Positions 47,596 through 60,044 of a stretch of 64,000 nucleotides of DNA are shown piece by piece. Position 1 is the stretch's first letter, and each line of letters opens with the position of its first letter. The stretch covers positions 1-64,000 of the forward strand of contig JADIIX010000120.1 of NCBI GenBank assembly GCA_027604505.1, given 5' to 3'. Below the pieces are notes generated by a model, which saw only the letters and a program-made list of their open reading frames with translations, did no database searches and was not told where the DNA came from. The translations under genes and the position numbers were made by a program. Source of the stretch: Gonapodya sp. JEL0774. Taxonomy: Eukaryota > Monoblepharomycota > Monoblepharidomycetes > Monoblepharidales > Gonapodyaceae.

Positions 47596-50290
47596 ATGGC
47601 GACCAGTGCTCTTTCCGAGAACGGTAATATTCCAAATATCGCGAACATTTATCCCTCTGCGCTATTAGATTTCATCTCCTTCATTTTCCCCTGATTTGAG
47701 AAGAAAACGCGACATCACTTGTAGAGCAATCTGATCGAAATGAAACGCCGATGGAACTCAATGAAATCTCTGAACCTGACTCCGAACTCAGCGATCTCCA
47801 ATCACGCATAGCGCGCCTTCCTATCCCCTTCGAACTTCTTCTCGCTGGTTTGTCATACCCTCGACCAGCGCCGCCGCTGTTTGTGGAAGTCGCGGACGAC
47901 GGCACGACCAGCGACGAGGTGGCGGAAGATCTGGTGAAACAAGGTATAACCACCGTGTTTACAAAGCTGTCGCTGCCCGTAAGTGTCGAGGCACCAGCGT
48001 CAAAGTGGTTCCACGTTGAACTCGGACTACGCCGGTGCAGGGTCAAGGCCTTTCAGACCTTTCTTTCTTAAAAAGTTTCAAATATATTCAAACGCTTGAG
48101 TTGCCGGGGAACGGCATCACCAGTGGGTGATGCTCAACTGTGCTCAAGAATGCTTCCGGGGAGTGGCTGAAGATATTGTCTCCAGGTGCCGAACCCCTCT
48201 CCCATCTGCCTCACCTAGTCCATGTTGACCTTTCCGGCAACCGCCTTTCCACTGTCCTCGAGGAAATTCACCCGATAACCCCTTCCAAGTCCATCCCTCC
48301 TCTGGAGTCAGTAGACTTATCCCGAAATCAGATTCAGAGAATAGGAGACCTGTCCAGACACAGATATCTCAGAAGCTTGACGCTTGAGCGCAATTTAATA
48401 ATGGGGATTGAAGGACTGGATGGGTGCAAGTACCTTACGGAGCTGAGGTGCGTTGTCGCATCATTCACGGAATATTGTAGTTTCGATTAAATCCCGTGAG
48501 CTTACGTCAGACTCGGACACAACGGAATAAGCAAGCTAACGGGACTTGATAATCTTCCTTTGACAAAACTCGATCTGGTGAGTTTCCCGACTCAAAGAAT
48601 AACCTGATCTTACGTCTGGTAGCGACCGAACGCCCGGCTCCGCTTGCAGCGTTGGAACCGCCTCACTTCACTGTCCGGCCTCTCTCGGCTTCCCAACCTT
48701 ACCCACTTGATCGCTCCTCACAATGCTGTGTCCTCGCTCTCCTCATTATTTGACTGCTCCGTTACCAACCCACGCCTATCCCACCTTGACCTTGCCCACA
48801 ACCTCATCGCCGACATCGCTGAGCTAAATCCCCTCAAAGATGCCGTGATGTTGAGAGCATTAGTGCTAAAGGGCAACCCCGTGGCGGGGAGAGGCGATTG
48901 GGGGGACGGCGATGGGGATCAGGGTGATGGAAAGGGCGGCCCTCCACGGTCGAACGCCTCCCGTTCCATATCTTCGTCTACAGGTCAAATTGCATCGTTC
49001 TCCTCACTACACCAATCTGCAGTAGCTTTACACACGGTTGGGTCTCGGCCCCCATCTAGCTCCACCATTTCTCATTCAAAATCACCTGTCCCCGCAGACA
49101 CCTATCGCCTCTCCGCAATTTTCATGCTCCCTTGTCTCACTTCACTTGATGATCACCCTGTGACTGCCGAAGATAAAGTCGCCGCAGTGAATCGCTTCGA
49201 CCCTCCCCCCGAGGTGCGAGCAGCCGTAGCGCACGCAGAGCGGACTGCGAAGCAAGCGAAACTCTACGCCCGTGTTCGGCACACCGATCTGATGCACCAC
49301 CGCAGCGGGAGATTGAGACCTGTTGTACTGTGCGGGCCTTCTGGTGTTGGGAAGAGAACACTTGCAGCGCGACTTGCCGCGGAGTCCCCTCATGTGTTTG
49401 GTTTGGCTGTTTCGCACACGACGAGGGCTCCAAGACCTGGTGAAGAGGATGGGGTTCACTACAGATTTGTTGGAAAGGCTGAAATGGAGGAGATGGTAGA
49501 GGCTGGCGAGTTTGTGGAAAGCGTGACTTTGTTCGGAAATATGTACGGAACAAGTGTGGGGGAAGTGGATCGTGTGGCAGAAGAGGGCAAAGTCTGTGTG
49601 ATGAGCGTGGAAGTTGAGGTACGTGCGGGGCCTGTATGATCGTCTCGCTTCAAACACTGACTCCAGTGCTACTGCCTATCACCGAAACTCCAGGGAATTG
49701 CGGCTTTACGCCGCTCCACAATCAGGCCCCGATACGTTTATGTCGCGGCACCTAACATCGAAGCCATTAGTACACGGCTACAGAACCGACAACGGACAAT
49801 GCACTCGTCACACATCTCACGGTCAAGGACTCAAACGAAGCTGAGCTCGGCGGGACACTCAAACGTGCGGAGCGAGGATGACACAGCCTCGCTTATGCAC
49901 GGACTGCAGGAACCACCGTCCTTGCCTAAGTCAGAAGAACCGGGAACAGTAGCGGCTGTGGAAGAAGAGATACGAAGATGGATGGAGAATGCTGAACAGA
50001 GTCTGGTTTCCGCAGAGAAGCTCGGCATGAACTTCTTTGATCTGGTTGTCATTAATGACAATGTGGAATTGGCGTATAGACAACTCAAGGTGGGTTTCAG
50101 AACACCTCCGTTCCTTCCTTGCGTGTTGCTGCTTCTCCGTATGAGATTGTCCAATTTTTCATAGGATTTCGCCCTTTTGGCGTGTAAACCTTCAGCATAT
50201 GATGACATAGATTTTAAAATGGACGAGAATGAAAGTGTAATCGAAGTGGGACAGCATGTTGAAGATTCGTGGGAAGAAGATAGGCAATGA
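47596..50290 (+). CDS. Leucine-rich repeat + guanylate kinase domain protein (LRGUK-like)
   Basis: Homologue of animal LRGUK, a protein needed for axoneme and sperm-tail assembly. Eight exons in phase: 47596-47623, 47704-47978, 48041-48122, 48186-48447, 48511-48577, 48650-49618, 49694-50089 and 50165-50290, about 734 aa. Six or more LRRs follow one another (DLSFLKSFKYIQTLELPGN, HVDLSGNRL, SVDLSRNQIQRI, LTLERNLI, LDLRWNRL, HLDLAHNLI), ended by a cap (FMLPCLTSLDDHPVT). The guanylate-kinase fold has VVLCGPSGVGKRTLA (P-loop), SHTTRAPRPGEEDGVHYRF and GNMYGTS (GMP site). A helical acidic tail completes it. The gene implies that the organism builds motile flagella, as zoosporic fungi do. The start exon (MATSALSEN) rests on phase and a good ATG; MELNEIS at 47751 is the alternative. 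Confidence 0.85.
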
Positions 50291-50396
50291 AGAGGATCTT
50301 CACCCACACTCGGAAGGCTAATGCGTTGCCTTGCAGTACTATTCGCTTGTACCATTCGAATTCTTTTGCAAAGAAAATGGAATAGACAAAAGAATC

Positions 50397-51879
50397 TCAT
50401 GCTACTATTCTCAAGTCTTCTTTGCGTGCAATGTCAAACACATCTTTATAGTTGGCGTACAATGCGGAAAGCCGCTCAACATATTTGGTGTGCCAGAGAA
50501 ATATATCGTCATGCGACGGATGTGGAATATGAGGCAACTCCAGTGGTTGTCCAACTAAAGGAGGTGCGACAGCCAGACATGTGTTGCAATATGTTGTTAG
50601 GAAAGACAAGACGAGCAAAATCAAAACCACAACAAACACAGTCAAAGTACTATCTCCTGCACTATTGGACACAGACTCACCGACAATTCGAAGCGGAACC
50701 TCTCTGAATGCGTACCACAATGGGAAGGGGTCATCCCCTCGGATACTTAGGAACAAAGGCACCCAGCCGAATACTCTACGAAACCACACATAGAATTGAG
50801 CGAGAGTCGGCGAAGTCTCCACCCGGAACAAGTCGTTTTCACCAAACGCGTAAACGGGGACGATGGGAGTGCTGCGCGATACGTTGTCGGGGCGAGCAAT
50901 AGCTGCAAAAATGGTTCAGGCAAACTCACCCACTAGAGAGAGCCAATCGAATGAACCCATGACGCTTATTCAGGACAAGCTTGTTGGTTCTTGGTTCCGC
51001 GAGTTGGGCTGTCAACAAGACATCGCTCGGTCCAAAATCGAAAGCCAGAACGAAACAATCAAAGAAGTCACATTCTTGTGCACCTCCAACAACGAGGCAA
51101 GGTGCGTTGCCAGTCCGCTTATTCTTCCCGCGCATGAGATAGTCGAGAGATTTCCGCTCTGCGCTTATGAATCCTCGTCCAAGCAGCCACTCTCGCGCAA
51201 AAGGAATCCAGAACTTTAGAGTGACAGGAAACCACAATGAGAGCGATTGCAAGCTGAAGATCTCTCCCAAAAACCTCACATTGCTTGAGATCGTCGCAAC
51301 AGTTGTTTGTAGTCCCGGCAGAACCGTTTTGGGGCTGCCAAAGTGGGCGTTTGGGTGAGAGAGTCGCATGCGCTTCTCCAAAGCGTCTTCTGCCTTCGAT
51401 CTAGGATATTCGTCCTGTGTGAAAATGGCCCAAAAGCTGTACCCTATCACGCCTTGGGAGTTCGAGAAGATATCGAGCTCAGTATATTTGACCGGACACA
51501 CAGAGGAGCACCTACCGTGAGGGTGGCAAGCCAAAAGGTAGTTCTTGGATGGGTTCAGTTCGGGTCCGTCACGAATGAGTCGAATGTCATGATAGTCTGT
51601 CATCCATTTACTCCATGGACCATTCCTTACTGTACCAGAGATGCGCGCACCTCGACGCGGAGCAGAATCGGTGACGATAAAGACGGCATACGCGATTGCC
51701 ACCGGAATCAGTGAGGGGAATCGGGTGCAGAGGTATGCAAACAGTATAAATCCTCCGGGAAGGAGGACGACTGAATACGTGAACACAAGGAGACCCCGAA
51801 GATGAACAGGATCAAAAAAACCGCGATGAATATGTTCGCGTGGAGGACATTCCCCCGATGAATCCAGTGGATGCGTCAT
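50397..51879 (-). CDS. Diacylglycerol O-acyltransferase, DGAT2 family
   Basis: ER or lipid-droplet enzyme that makes triacylglycerol, or a close MGAT/wax-synthase relative. The first exon is 51879-50930, the second starts at 50871, and the last ends at 50397. Two adjacent hydrophobic helices (GLLVFTYSVVLLPGGFILFAYLC and SLIPVAIAYAVFIV) are followed by the catalytic HPHG motif (LLACHPHGR). FSSNVRFLGEIFS, VVGGAQECDFF and KRHGFIRLAL come next. Across a 58-nt intron follows TPIVPVYAFGENDLF. After another intron VGQPLELPH leads into the C-terminal YVERLSALYANYKDVF. All the family landmarks are in order. The gene lies tail-to-tail with LRGUK, 106 bp apart, and has a TATA-like box upstream. Confidence 0.9.
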
Positions 51880-51922
51880 AGTTCATATATGGTCCCTGTT
51901 TATTAAACACGCCCAGTCAGCA

Positions 51923-51933
51923 CATATATAAGC
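51923..51933 (-). promoter_or_regulatory. TATA-like box upstream of the DGAT2 gene
   Basis: The minus strand reads GCTTATATATG about 45-55 nt before the DGAT2 start codon. It is the clearest TATA-like element I noticed in the window. The position would require a short 5' leader. Confidence 0.45.
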
Positions 51934-51998
51934 CCATACATGGAAAGCCCTTCACGCTCCAGGAACAACTCCATTTATGGTAAGTTACACAAAAACAT

Positions 51999-53391
51999 TC
52001 AAAGACTAGACTTCTGATCTTCAACTCCTAGTCCAACGACAAATCCCTCGAGGGCGTTGTAATCTCCAGCTAATACTCTCTCGACAATCTCCTTAGACCT
52101 TTCAGGTCCAAAGCCTTTCTCAACTTTTATCCAAGCTCCGCAAACTCGCATGGTCCGATCCCACATATCGCGTTGGCGACGAGCGAACTCTGCACCTCCA
52201 AGCTCTTTCACTCGCTCTCCAGACCACCCAGGAGCGAAGAAAAAGTGGGAATTCGGGGGGCGGAACGACGCTACTGAGGGTACAGGTGATGACCAGTGTG
52301 ACTTCGTGTTCAAGATTACATTTATCAGTGGTTCGGGCAATGTTGAAGGCTTCAAAGTTCGCTCACCGCCCCCACCCTCACAGTTTGTCGGACCCCTGAC
52401 AAACCATATCGGTCGTAAATTGCTTTGGTGACAGAGTCATCGCCTGCCATGTCCACAACCACGCATCCGCCTTCACGAATAGGAAGGTCCTCTGCAATTT
52501 TGGGACTGCGTCCGAGAGGGTGCAACGGAACAGGCAAAAAGCATTATACACACGTGTTTCTCATGCATTACACCCGTCAGAATGCGACCCAACCCACTAG
52601 GTGACGACTGTGTCGAAGCAGTTTCTAAGAGTAGATTTCACGAAATCCAGATTTCTCTGCGAAGTGATTCCGATCGCTTCAGTCGTTGGATCCAATTGTT
52701 TGAGACAGAAACCGAGCGAGTAGGCAGTCTTAGAGGACGCAGATATGATAACCACGGTTTTCGTGGGAGGACCAGTCGGGGAGGAGAAGTTGTTTTTTCC
52801 CAGAACATAGTCCGCAAGAAGATAACCAGTGCTCCAAAGGCCGCGAAGCTAATCAAATCAAGCGGGATGGTCATTGCTGTAAGAAAAGGTGCCCGAACCT
52901 CTAGATGTGCGTACCAGCATCCCTTGATCCTCAAGCTCTTGAGTGGTTGGTGTAGGCAAGTCTCTCTTTGAAACTCGTGAATACGTCAGGTACACTAAAC
53001 GGTCTTCTGGCAAATCATCACGGCGGACAGTGAAAGCCGATGGGGAGGTCTTCGCGGGATTGGGGACCAAGATGCAGTGTGAAGCACAAGGAAAGTAGCC
53101 CCACAACCTTTCTCCTACTTCCACGAGAGGAGAAAGGGAGTGGGTAACGGTAGCAAAGCCCCAAACTGGCATCTTGCCTAGAGCTTTCTGTTTGTCCCCT
53201 TCCACAGGGAAGAAGTCAAAGTATCGAAGAGATCTTCCCGTAGCGAGATATGACACATTGTTACTGGTGACACCGAACTTGTCAATTCGAACGAGTACTT
53301 GAGGTGGGAGCGAAGGGACGACGAGTTTGTCCGTTCGGAAGCAATTGTTCCGAACAACCACGGAATGGAACGCATTCACATTACATTTCAT
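51999..53391 (-). CDS. DUF2855 family protein (quinone-oxidoreductase-like)
   Basis: Member of the DUF2855 family, whose fold resembles medium-chain reductases. Its activity is not known. The minus-strand gene starts at 53391 (MKCNVNAFHSVVVR). Blocks are VTSNNVSYLATG, LRYFDFFPVEG, MPVWGFATVTHS, GERLWGYFPCASH (GY.P..) and LRGLWSTGYLLADYVL. ISASSKTAYSLGFCL (dinucleotide-type turn), AIGITSQRNLDFV, CVVVDMAGDDSVTKAI and FFFAPGWSGERV complete it. It ends at 51999 after about four introns. Order and length fit the family and there is no sign of decay. Confidence 0.82.
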
Positions 53392-53808
53392 TTCAAAGTC
53401 GCTCTCTCTGTGTCATACATGGACTCACTTTCTCCTTGCTTCAGAGGCCCAAGTTGAGTGGTCCGAACTTCAAACTCGCGTGGATCGGCTTGCTTGAAAA
53501 TGAACTGCACGGATTTGACTGTCATCTCCGAGATTCCCGAATCGATTGGGGTCTAAGTATTGCAAGATTTTGAGATCCTCGTAACGGATGCCTCGCAAAG
53601 GATGGGAGGGCTGATGTGCTGCGACTTTACGCAATGGGACACGTGTCGTCTGTGGACCAACTCAATGGAGTTACTATATTTTTCAACATATTCCGACTTT
53701 TCTGAAGATGAAATAGATATATATACTTTTTTCAAGACGTTTTCGGAGCTTCCGCCTTTGCGGCAGTGCTCACCGCTGCAATACCGGAAACGTGTTGAAC
53801 TCCTATGT
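53392..53808. other. Intergenic
   Basis: 417 bp between the start of the DUF2855 gene and the 3' end of the next minus-strand gene. Partly A/T-rich, with TATATATAC near 53,716-53,726, over 300 bp from the DUF2855 start codon. Nothing else is recognisable. Confidence 0.45.
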
Positions 53809-55118
53809 TCAGAGGAGGCGGGAAAGGAGACGGAAGCACTTGCCTGTCACCGCACTCGTTGCTGCTTGCGCCGCGACCTGCTGTTGCACCACAGCAATAT
53901 CCTGGTCCGTCCCGTCTACAGTCTTGTGCTGGTTCGCCGCCTGCAGAAGCGGGAGTGGCCGTTAAAGTATGGTGGAGTTGGCGGTGGCTCGGTGTTTCGA
54001 GATTAACCCAGCATCCAGTCACCGTACCTTAAGAGCCTCCCACTTCTGTTGAATGGTTTTGGCAGCCTCGGTTGAGGCCAGGGCAGCAACCACACGTTGC
54101 GCTTATTCCACAGAACCGATAGGGATAACTTCATTACATATACTGCGCCGCATAGGGAAGCAAGACCCACCAGAGCTGGCATTCACACTCTTACCCAACG
54201 AGTGTTGATCCTTGATCCATACCTCCAAACGCGATATCGCCTTAACAGTTGAGTCTGATGCAATAACTTTCAAATCAGCCGATAGCTTTTGTGCGTCCAC
54301 TGCTGCTGTAGTGGCATGAGTTTGTGCCTTATTTGCGAGCGTGCTGACATGAGCCGTTGCTGTCTCCACGTGCTTTTGCGCCGCAGCGGGCAAGGCTGCC
54401 ACAACCGCAGCCTGGGCACCGACTGCAGCCGACTGTGCACTCGCAAGAGCTCCAGTAACGGTCGTCTGCACCGTCGTGGCAGCATCTCTAATTTGCGGTT
54501 TGACGATCTCTGCTGCCGTTGTTGCAGAAGCCTGTGCCTGTGCGGTGAGTGTTGAAGTAGCGGCTCTCACATTAGAGACCGCTTGTGCGGCAGAATCTTG
54601 AACAATAGTCGTTGTACCAAGGGCAGCATCTTTGGCCTGTGGAAAGTCGGCAGTCAGCGTGGTAACGATGCTAAAAGGCATGCAGCTTACAGCCTTGAGC
54701 TTTGCCTGATCAATTGATTGGTAGGCTAGTTGAGCTGCCGAGTTGAATTGTGCCTGGTCCGTGACAACGGAGGTGTAAAAGAGGTGCCGACATGCGCTGC
54801 CAAATCTCTCCGACATCCCCCGAAGCCATCCAACGTACAGCAACATCGGTTGCAGTTTTCTGCAGCAGCTCAATCTGATCTTTATGGAACACACTGGTTC
54901 CTTGGATAAGGGAGCCGACCTAAAGTTGCAAGCAGGAATATGTATAATCATCACCTCACATCACGTCAAGGCGATCCATAGCCCGCTTGACATGGCCGTA
55001 CCTGGCTATAGACAAAGCTAAGCAGCGAATCGTCTTTCTGTGATGATGCAGCTCGGGCTTCCTCCTTGATCACGGGATCAAGGGCTTCAACGTGTTCCTG
55101 GGCTTTAGTAGCGCTCAT
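53809..55118 (-). CDS. Ala/Thr-rich helical (coiled-coil) protein, unknown function
   Basis: Start MSATKAQEHVEALDPVIKEE at 55118; the last frame stops at 53809. Six or more exons join as helical segments: HKDQIELLQKTATDVA, NSAAQLAYQSIDQAKLK and a long Ala/Thr/Gln/Val-rich helix of about 145 residues (repeats like SAQSAAVGAQAAVV and AQKHVETATAHVS). STEAAKTIQQKWEALK and VVQQQVAAQAATSAVT follow. The 11-residue-like periodicity and composition recall LEA or perilipin-type amphipathic helices that coat membranes or protect proteins. That is inference from composition. No transmembrane segment or known domain is seen. Its style resembles the N-terminal extension of the adenylate kinase at 18-20 kb. 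Confidence 0.65.
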
Positions 55119-55331
55119 TACGGAGAAATCGAGCTAATAGATTTGGGAAGGGCGAAAGCTTGAGCGTTTTTCACTCGGAGAGAAGTTCTTGAAGTTACGG
55201 TTCTGAATGATGTCAGAGGGTGGTGACCAAAACCTGTTTCAGGGTCCGATACACACTATTTTGCCGGAGAGGAGAATTATACCACTACTCATGGTGAAAC
55301 AAATGTCAAATACACTAGAAAATTGTCCGCT

Positions 55332-58300
55332 TCAACCGCGAGAGAGAAGCTTTTCGATCTCTTCGGCAACATTTCCCACATCTTCCGGCTCACTTTCTAC
55401 CTCGCCGTCCGCGTGCTTCGCTTCCCGTTCAAGTTCTCCATCACCTTGTGCCGTTGGCGTCCGACTGGGTGTCTTTGGCCCCTTTATCGTGGGCGTGTTC
55501 GTGCCGGAGCCCAACTTCTCCAACCATGCATCCAAGTCTTCCATGTCCAGATCACCACCTTCCCATGCCTCCCCGTCAGTGTAATCCGAAGCTTGCGGGA
55601 CAGCTGCAGCATGTCGCACAGTAGAGTCCATTGAGCCAGCACCAGCCTCGTTAGCATCAGTGTTCGCATGTACTGAATCCGCATCAAAAAGAACGGTGGA
55701 CTTGGGCTTGGGCGGTGCTGTTGCCACGCCACCCAACATCTTCCAGACACCTTGTAGCGATGCGGACACTGATATCACAGCAGGCTTAGTCGTTTCAGTA
55801 TTCGTGGTCAAAATGGACGCTTTGTGAGCGGAGGGAGCAGAGAAGGAAGAACGGTTTGGGGATGTCGCGATGGCCAAGAAAGGATTCGATGAGTTTTCAA
55901 TGGACGCATCAATAGTTGACGAGCGAGGTCGGAAAAAGGATGCGAAAGACGATGTTCCAGTATTCAAAGCCGGAGCGACCGTCTTTGTAGGGGAAGTAGC
56001 AACTGCCGGAGGGGCAGAAGACTCTGGTGGTGTCGTGCCAGTTTCGTTCTGTTCGGCATTCTCACCGACAGTAGACTGTTCGACTGGGCTCGGCTCGATT
56101 ACATTAACCTTGGATGGGGTGGCTTGCCCGCCCGCGGGCGTCCTTACACCCCAGAGCCTTTTGAAGGAGTCCTGAAGCGACATTCCGCTGTTCAACAGGT
56201 TCCTGCCCTTTGGAGCTTCCACGGCAGCACCGTTCGGGACGACAGGGTCCGTACTAGTCGGTTCGGTCTGTCCCTTCGTGTCCGCGGCGGCGATTGTGGT
56301 CTGCTCATGATGGGCACCATTTGCTTTGTCACGCCCCTCGGCTACGGCACTATCAATTTCGTTGACGACTCCCTTGGTCGCTGTGTTCACAGAACGCCAC
56401 AACCCTTGGAATGCCATTGATGTCTGCTGCGACCACTGCGCCACCGTGGCAGACGCAGCGGGGGGCGCCGAAGGTTTAGCGTCCGAGCTTGGGGCCGAGC
56501 TCTTCGATTCCACAGGCTCGGTTGCTGTTTCCGAGTTCCCGCCTGCTTTCCCAGCAGCTTCAACGTCACTCTTGTGGTCCACTACCCTCACCTGCGCCGG
56601 AAAACTGAAACCCCCAGCGACGCTTTTCTTCCAGAACTCTCCAGCTTGCTTCACCCATTGACCCACCACATCCTCGTGTTCCGTCTCCTCTTCATCCCAT
56701 TGACCTTCCACCCATTCCTCCCCAGGACCACGAAAACGGTCGGGACCAGCCAAACCGCGACCCACGGCCAGATCGTAGTTGGCATAAGCTCGAGAAAGCA
56801 CCAAATCAAGAGAAACGAGCTCATGAGGGTAGTTTTGAAGGAGTTTGAGGCAGTCTGGAAACGCCGACTCGAGAAGAGGGGTGCGAATAGACCTACGTTA
56901 CGCGCAAGAGCCTGGAGTAATCGTGGTCAATCTTGAAAACACTCCAATACGTACACAATCATCGAAACAGAGAGTTCAACAAGCCAGTCCCAGCGCCATG
57001 TCACATCGCGTCGCTCGTGCTTTTCCCACTCCACCACTCCTCCGCTTTCCACTTTTGGCGGGCCCGTACCACACACGTCCAGCTTTGGTGGCGCACGAAG
57101 ATGAAAGCGAAAGAAACAGAGAGACGACGACCGGAGACGGGGAAACAAAAGTCACGAATTGTGCAAGATGATGAAAATGTAATGGCCCTCTCACTGCAAT
57201 ATCTGCCAACAGAGTGTCCCATATTCTCAGAACTTCTGGCAAAGGGTACTCTTGAGTCATGAGAACAGTGAGCCATCGGAACAGGAAGAATATGGGGTGA
57301 AGCGACTTGGAAGACTGGGAGTCAGACACAATTAGTCGGGGTAGTCGCCAACATCTCCGTCCATCCATCACGCGCACCACGTACCATATCTCTCCAAAGT
57401 TCAGGATCCCTCTCCCTCAATCGGAGCCAGGCGCGGCCCATGCTGTGGGAGACACCACCAGCCCCTACAATCCGTCGCTTTGCCTGCGGCCTCGACACCG
57501 TGCGTGGTGGAATTACAACGCCAGACTTGGGTGTTGCAGTCGTGCTCGATGTGGAGTCGACAACTACCCCAGCAGCAGGTTCCGGCTCAATGTGAGCTTC
57601 GTCGTCCGAAACGTTTCCGTTCACGGGAGCAGGGGGAGAATCTGCGTCTGTTGTCAGTGGATCTCTGACCGTGTTTGCGTCAGATTCAGTAACAGGCTTG
57701 CTGGATTCCAGTGAGGGTTCATTCGAATGCAGCGCATTCGGAGAGTCAGGCGAGCTTCCAACCTCCGCTGGCATAACTGCCTCGATGATTTCGAGCGCAC
57801 CGACACGTTTGGGTCTCGGATTTGAAGCCGTCGGTGTATGCGGAGGAGTAGCCTTGCGCGACATGGCGCGGGATCCACCACGTGATGATCCCGGTGTCCG
57901 CAGGTTGTCGAGTGAGCGCATGAAGTGGTCATGAAACTGGCCAAGAAGTGCCGTGAGGAGAAAGAAGGAGTCGGGCTCTGCGTGGGCTGATTGTACCCAA
58001 GAAGACCTTTTTGCTTTCAGCATTCTCCACCAGCTTTTCATCCATGTTCTCACCTCTCTCTTCTTCACCGTCACCCGTGCCCGCCGCACAAACATAGTAA
58101 AGTGGAGCCAGCAACTCGTTCATGCCTTGCACATAACCAACCCCAGGATTGAGGCGGGCGAACAAGTACAAAATTCTCAAGAGGGAGTCCACATGTGTGT
58201 GTGGTTCCGGTGGGGGGGTGACGGGGGGATTTTCCGAGAGGTACAGGTGGGAAATACGGGCATAAAGCGCGTTCGGGTTGAACACGGTTGGGTAAGTCTC

Positions 58301-59280
58301 CTTTGAAGCTTCATCGCCATGAAACAAGGGGCTGTACGCTCCCCAGGACTTCGGCACCTCTTGCTGAAAAAAAGCCATATCAGGAAGGGTTCGGCGGACA
58401 TCGCGGTAAATTTGTTCGAGGGTGCCGAGTTCTGGGTCAGTCGGAAAAGGAGGCAGAAAGGCAGGGTTCGAAGGGATCTGCATCGAAGATGAACGTGATT
58501 TAAAGTGGAAAGCACAAAAAAAGAGAAGGAATTCATTTCGGAGCTAAGGTGGGAACAGTTGGCTCTGTAGTGTCATGGCACCATTACCTGGCAGCATTTC
58601 CATTGGTCACTTTCAATGGCCGATGATTTCCGGCGACAATTATGTACAACAATGCACTGCTCGCCTACTTTTACCAAATCTTGCGTCACCCACTCACCTC
58701 CGCCTTTTCCACATCAGAATCCTGACCAGCTTCCGCATGGGGAGCCTCCGTGGCTGGAGGAGGGACGAACGACGTCAAATCCCTGATGAATCCATAATAC
58801 AAGGTCCTCTGGCGGTGAACTACATCTGCCCAATCCGCCCGTTCTTGCCATGGAGTATAATTGAGGAGCACCTTTATACAACGGAAGAGGAAACACGTCC
58901 AAAGTGGAAAATTGGGTGCACCGATAGAAAACTAAACCAACTTTCCAACATTTTGATCGCACAGAGGGAGGATAGTCCGGTACTCCTGGAGTAAGTTGTG
59001 ATCGAAAGTTGGGTGATGGGACCGACAACTTCATGACTTCACACAAGCTCAATTCATCTCATACCTGCAAAGCACAATCTCCTGAACGTTTCCAAATCTA
59101 GCTCCCGGCCTCCATCCGGCGTCCTCCCTGTGAACAGAATCTGCTCGAAATCGGACTGTCTGTTGTTTCCAATAACATCAAGTGATAGCCGAGAAAGGGG
59201 GTGCGTCATCGAATGAACAAGCGTTTGTACAAACCACCGTGAAGCACTCACCGCTGCTTGTGATCCATTTGCGGGGCCAT
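55332..59280 (-). CDS. TBC-domain Rab GTPase-activating protein (TBC1D13-like) with long acidic tail
   Basis: Stimulates GTP hydrolysis by a Rab GTPase. The first exon starts at 59280 (MAPQMDHKQR), the second at 59159. Blocks are LDLETFRRLCFAG, GVPDYPPSVRSKCWK joined to VLLNYTPWQERADW, QIYRDVRRT (Arg finger), LYLFARLNPGVGYVQGM (Gln finger) and FHDHFMRSLDNL. A Ser/Pro insert of ~130 residues follows, then MGRAWLRLRERDPELW, LFRWLTVLMTQEYPLPEVLRIWD and LLESAFPDCLKLLQNYP. Both catalytic fingers are present, so it should be active. After the domain about 470 residues of low-complexity Ser/Thr/Ala/Glu sequence end in DLDMEDLDAWLEKLG and an acidic terminus at 55332. The tail joins the TBC end in frame, so I treat it as one gene. 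Confidence 0.82.
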
Positions 59281-60044
59281 GTGCGGTTGGAGCGAACTAA
59301 AGGCGCGTCTCAAAAGCAACAGCCAGGGCACATCATCATGTGCTGTAAGGTCAGTGCTCCAAAACCGTGATTGAAGAACGAATATATTCATCTTCTCGCT
59401 CGAGGCCCGAGCTTTATACATCCATGTTCATTTCATAATAATTCTAACTTATCCCGCATTCGTGGAATGCGTCGAGGAACTAAATGTCGAAATAAATGCA
59501 CACATCGCCTTACCCTCGAAGATGCAAACTCCATATCTGACTGGTCTTTTAGGGCAACCGATTGTGTTGTCCCTCATTTCAGACACTAGTACATTTGGCT
59601 TCCAATTTGATTCATGTTAACTGCGATTGCTGGTTGCCGACTCATGAAGCACCGGTCTTCTCCACCGTGTTTGCTGACTGGATTGTCTAAGGTCCTGTCC
59701 CAGACTCGCAAACATTATGGACGCTTCAGTGAGATGTCTCAATACGGTCGTCTCTGCGAGGGGCGAACCCATTGACCCCTGCTCCTCGTATGCACGACAT
59801 CCCATACTGACCCGGCGTGTAAACACCGGTTACGGATTTAATCCTGGTTGCCCGATATCGCACGTTCACTAGATGGATAATAGTCGGCGGATGAACTCTC
59901 ATTATATTTATGGGGATTCAGGGTCCACTCAATAATATATACTTGATATACCTATGACTATCACAGCAGTGGATACAATTCTCTTCTTACGAATTGCAAC
60001 GATAGATAGATATTCTCCATTCTCAAAGCCGAGCTTGCCACGAT
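59281..60044. other. Intergenic, divergent promoters
   Basis: About 760 bp between the starts of the TBC gene (minus) and the ABCG gene (plus). It is A/T-rich around 59,880-60,010 (several TATAT stretches, tandem GATA at 60,001). No gene or RNA was recognised. Confidence 0.45.

Noticed and set aside
50903-50933. 31-nt intron in the DGAT2 gene
   Set aside because: Another pair (50929 to 50872, 58 nt) gives a better match to the family motif before VPVYAFGEN.
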